The notes under the pieces were generated by a model, which did not search any database, had not been told where the DNA came from, and saw only the letters and a list, made by a program, of their open reading frames with translations. Positions 62,298 to 64,000 of a DNA stretch of 64,000 bases are shown piece by piece. Both the position numbers and the translations under genes were made by a program. Source of the DNA: Draconibacterium halophilum (GTDB taxonomy: Bacteria > Bacteroidota > Bacteroidia > Bacteroidales > Prolixibacteraceae); assembly GCF_010448835.1 (NCBI RefSeq), contig NZ_CP048409.1, positions 1,178,001 to 1,242,000 of the forward strand. Reading direction: 5' to 3'. The stretch's first letter is position 1; each line of letters opens with the position of its first letter.

Positions 62298-62687
62298 TCA
62301 CTAAGAGCAGGAAAGGCAGGTTAGCCCAAGGAAAAAGTATCAAAGAATACAACTGATTCAGTCTGTGCAGGAAATCAGTGAAATTAAACAGATAGCACCA
62401 TAAAACGATGTTATCTGTGTTGTGGAGGTACTAAAACGAGCGTATTAAGCACCCTGCGAATAATTTACGAAGCTACATTGCATTTATAGAGGGAAACACC
62501 CCGGGGTACTTTCCCCTCAGCGTTGTGTTTTAAAATAGTATAGGGCGCACGCACATTCGCGTAATACATAAATTTTTCAAAAGTTAGAATTTGAATAATG
62601 AAATGTATTTGTACTTTTAGTCTCCTTTAAAAGCAATCAACCATTTGCTGTAAACCAGAGGTGAAAATTTTTAATACGTTATACTAA
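62298..62687. promoter_or_regulatory. Divergent non-coding region before hsdM
   Basis: No gene. It holds the 15-bp repeat, a hairpin acagatagca/tgttatctgt (62388-62397 with 62409-62418) and a gagggaaa/tttcccctc fold-back with ccccgggg inside it (62489-62517). These could be operators controlling the divergent small gene and the restriction-modification operon. No confident -7/-33 pair was found. Confidence 0.45.
62470..62484. repeat. 15-bp direct repeat, copy 2
   Basis: Exact copy of 62275-62289, 195 bases away, beside the gagggaaa/tttcccctc fold-back (62489-62517). Confidence 0.6.
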
Positions 62688-64000
62688 ATGACACAGAACA
62701 CGCACTCCGAATTAGTTGGACTGATTTGGAATATCGCAAATAAATTAAGAGGACCATACCGACCACCACAATATCGTAAAGTAATGCTTCCAATGATCGT
62801 GCTGAGAAGACTCGATTGTGTGTTGGAAGAGAACCACGAGAAGGTAGCAAAGAAATACGAACAGTTAAAAGCATCAGGGAAGTATTCCGACGATGTTATA
62901 GATAAAATGCTCGCGAAAACAGCTTCCGGCGAACGTAAACATCCATTATACAATACCAGTAATTACACATTTAGGAAGCTGATAGCTGACTCAGAAAACA
63001 TTGCGCGTAACCTGGTGGCCTACATCAATGGATTCTCTCCTAAGGCAAGAGAGATATTTGAGAAATTTAAGTTTGAAGACGAGATAGCCAAGCTGGACGA
63101 AGCTAATCGGTTATTCATGATCGTTAGGGAGTTTATTCACCCGGAGGATGGAAAGACCATCGATCTACATCCTGAACGTGTTACAAACCTACAGATGGGT
63201 TATGTGTTTGAAGAATTGGTAAGAAAGTTTAATGAGCAAGCGAACGAAGAAGCAGGAGATCACTTTACTCCGCGTGAAGTAATCCGTTTGATGGCAAACC
63301 TCATTTACACCGATGAAGAGGACGTGTACAAGTCCGGAATCATTCGCACGATATACGACCCAACCTGCGGAACGGGCGGTATGTTATCGGTTTCAGAGGA
63401 GCATATTAGAGAGCAGAATCCTAATGCAAACCTTATTCTGTTCGGTCAGGAATATAACGGCGAATCATATGCAATATGCTGTTCAGACCTTTTAATCAAG
63501 GATGAACCGCTTGACAATATTGTGATGGGTGATACGCTGGGAGATGGAAAGACATTCGATGGACATCCGGGAAAGCAATTCCACTATATGTTAGCCAATC
63601 CTCCATTCGGGGTAGAGTGGAAGCCTCAGAAGAATACTGTCGAAAAGGAATATAAGAACCTTGGCTTTACCGGTCGCTTTGGTCCCGGCCTACCCCGGAT
63701 TAACGATGGTGCATTATTGTTCCTACTGCACATGATCTCGAAAATGCATCCAAGCCCTGCAAATGGTGGCGATGGTTCCAAAATCGCGATTGTGTTTAAT
63801 GGTTCACCACTTTTTACCGGTGATGCTGGTTCAGGAGAGAGTAACATCCGACGCTGGATAATTGAAAACGACATGCTAGAAGCTGTAGTCGCTCTTCCTA
63901 ATCAACTCTTTTACAATACAGGCATATACACCTATATTTGGTTGGTTACAAACCGAAAAACGGAGAAACGCAAAGGAAAGGTACAGTTGATAGACGGTAC
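62688..64000 (+). CDS. hsdM: Type I restriction-modification system M subunit (partial)
   Basis: The frame runs from ATG at 62688 off the right edge; about 437 residues are visible. The N-terminal helical domain begins SELVGLIWNIANKLRGPYRP. The methylase fold shows the SAM-binding DPTCGTGGMLSVSEEH (about residues 222-237), HFTPREVIRLMANL before it, and the catalytic ANPPFGVEWKP motif (NPPF) later. It methylates adenine in a bipartite target defined by an HsdS subunit expected downstream with HsdR. The restriction genes lie outside the window. Confidence 0.95.
   Translation, partial: MTQNTHSELVGLIWNIANKLRGPYRPPQYRKVMLPMIVLRRLDCVLEENHEKVAKKYEQLKASGKYSDDVIDKMLAKTASGERKHPLYNTSNYTFRKLIADSENIARNLVAYINGFSPKAREIFEKFKFEDEIAKLDEANRLFMIVREFIHPEDGKTIDLHPERVTNLQMGYVFEELVRKFNEQANEEAGDHFTPREVIRLMANLIYTDEEDVYKSGIIRTIYDPTCGTGGMLSVSEEHIREQNPNANLILFGQEYNGESYAICCSDLLIKDEPLDNIVMGDTLGDGKTFDGHPGKQFHYMLANPPFGVEWKPQKNTVEKEYKNLGFTGRFGPGLPRINDGALLFLLHMISKMHPSPANGGDGSKIAIVFNGSPLFTGDAGSGESNIRRWIIENDMLEAVVALPNQLFYNTGIYTYIWLVTNRKTEKRKGKVQLIDG

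Overview
The window looks like a chromosome segment of a free-living Bacteroidota, most plausibly Marinilabiliales/Prolixibacteraceae-like (inference). Supporting signs are a SusC/SusD polysaccharide utilisation locus with many lipoprotein glycosidases, sites matching the Bacteroidota -7 consensus TAnnTTTG, giant PAS-rich hybrid histidine kinases, an N-terminally extended RluB and a Bacteroidota-type integrase.

Layout. 1-940: an IS200-like/RAYT transposase between two 132-bp direct repeats full of hairpins. 1084-14988: housekeeping and metabolic genes (YhhQ-type queuosine-precursor transporter, a GHL10-like and a CBM9-like secreted pair, mgsA, glmM, ECF sigma with a membrane partner, rluB, AIM24-like protein, dgt, trkH, YgjP-like metalloprotease). 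15116-16294: an orphan HlyD-type adaptor. 16348-31904: a polysaccharide locus on the minus strand: susC, susD, a double-LamG surface lipoprotein, two GH144-type enzymes, a GH43-type enzyme, a GH3 beta-glucosidase and a sulfatase. A membrane-bound propeller/LuxR regulator is divergent (32212-35046). The GH144 pair with GH3 suggests beta-1,2-glucan as substrate. 35124-36399: a broken PQQ-like propeller gene. 36719-51006: a signalling cluster of three giant hybrid kinases, a fourth PAS kinase, a stand-alone receiver and CheD. 51305-55702: a cyclophilin lipoprotein and a three-gene oxidoreductase cassette.

From about 56006 to the right edge the window enters an integrative element. Its left end is the 3' half of a tRNA-Ala(GGC) gene, followed at once by a tyrosine recombinase, a hypothetical gene, an HTH protein, an SF3-type helicase, small orphan genes, an HNH endonuclease, a RadC-like protein and the start of a type I restriction-modification system (hsdM, cut by the window end).

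Two observations stand out. (1) Two tiny reading frames with related peptides (MKR-x-CK...IIK-x-x-ASS) lie about 95 bases upstream of two unrelated genes, the PQQ-like gene and a giant hybrid kinase. They look like conserved leader peptides; a third truncated copy lies nearby. (2) Five reading frames are interrupted (rluB extension, trkH, the PQQ-like gene twice, a PAS kinase), and each is repaired by adding one base to a short homopolymer. This points to systematic sequencing indels rather than real pseudogenes.
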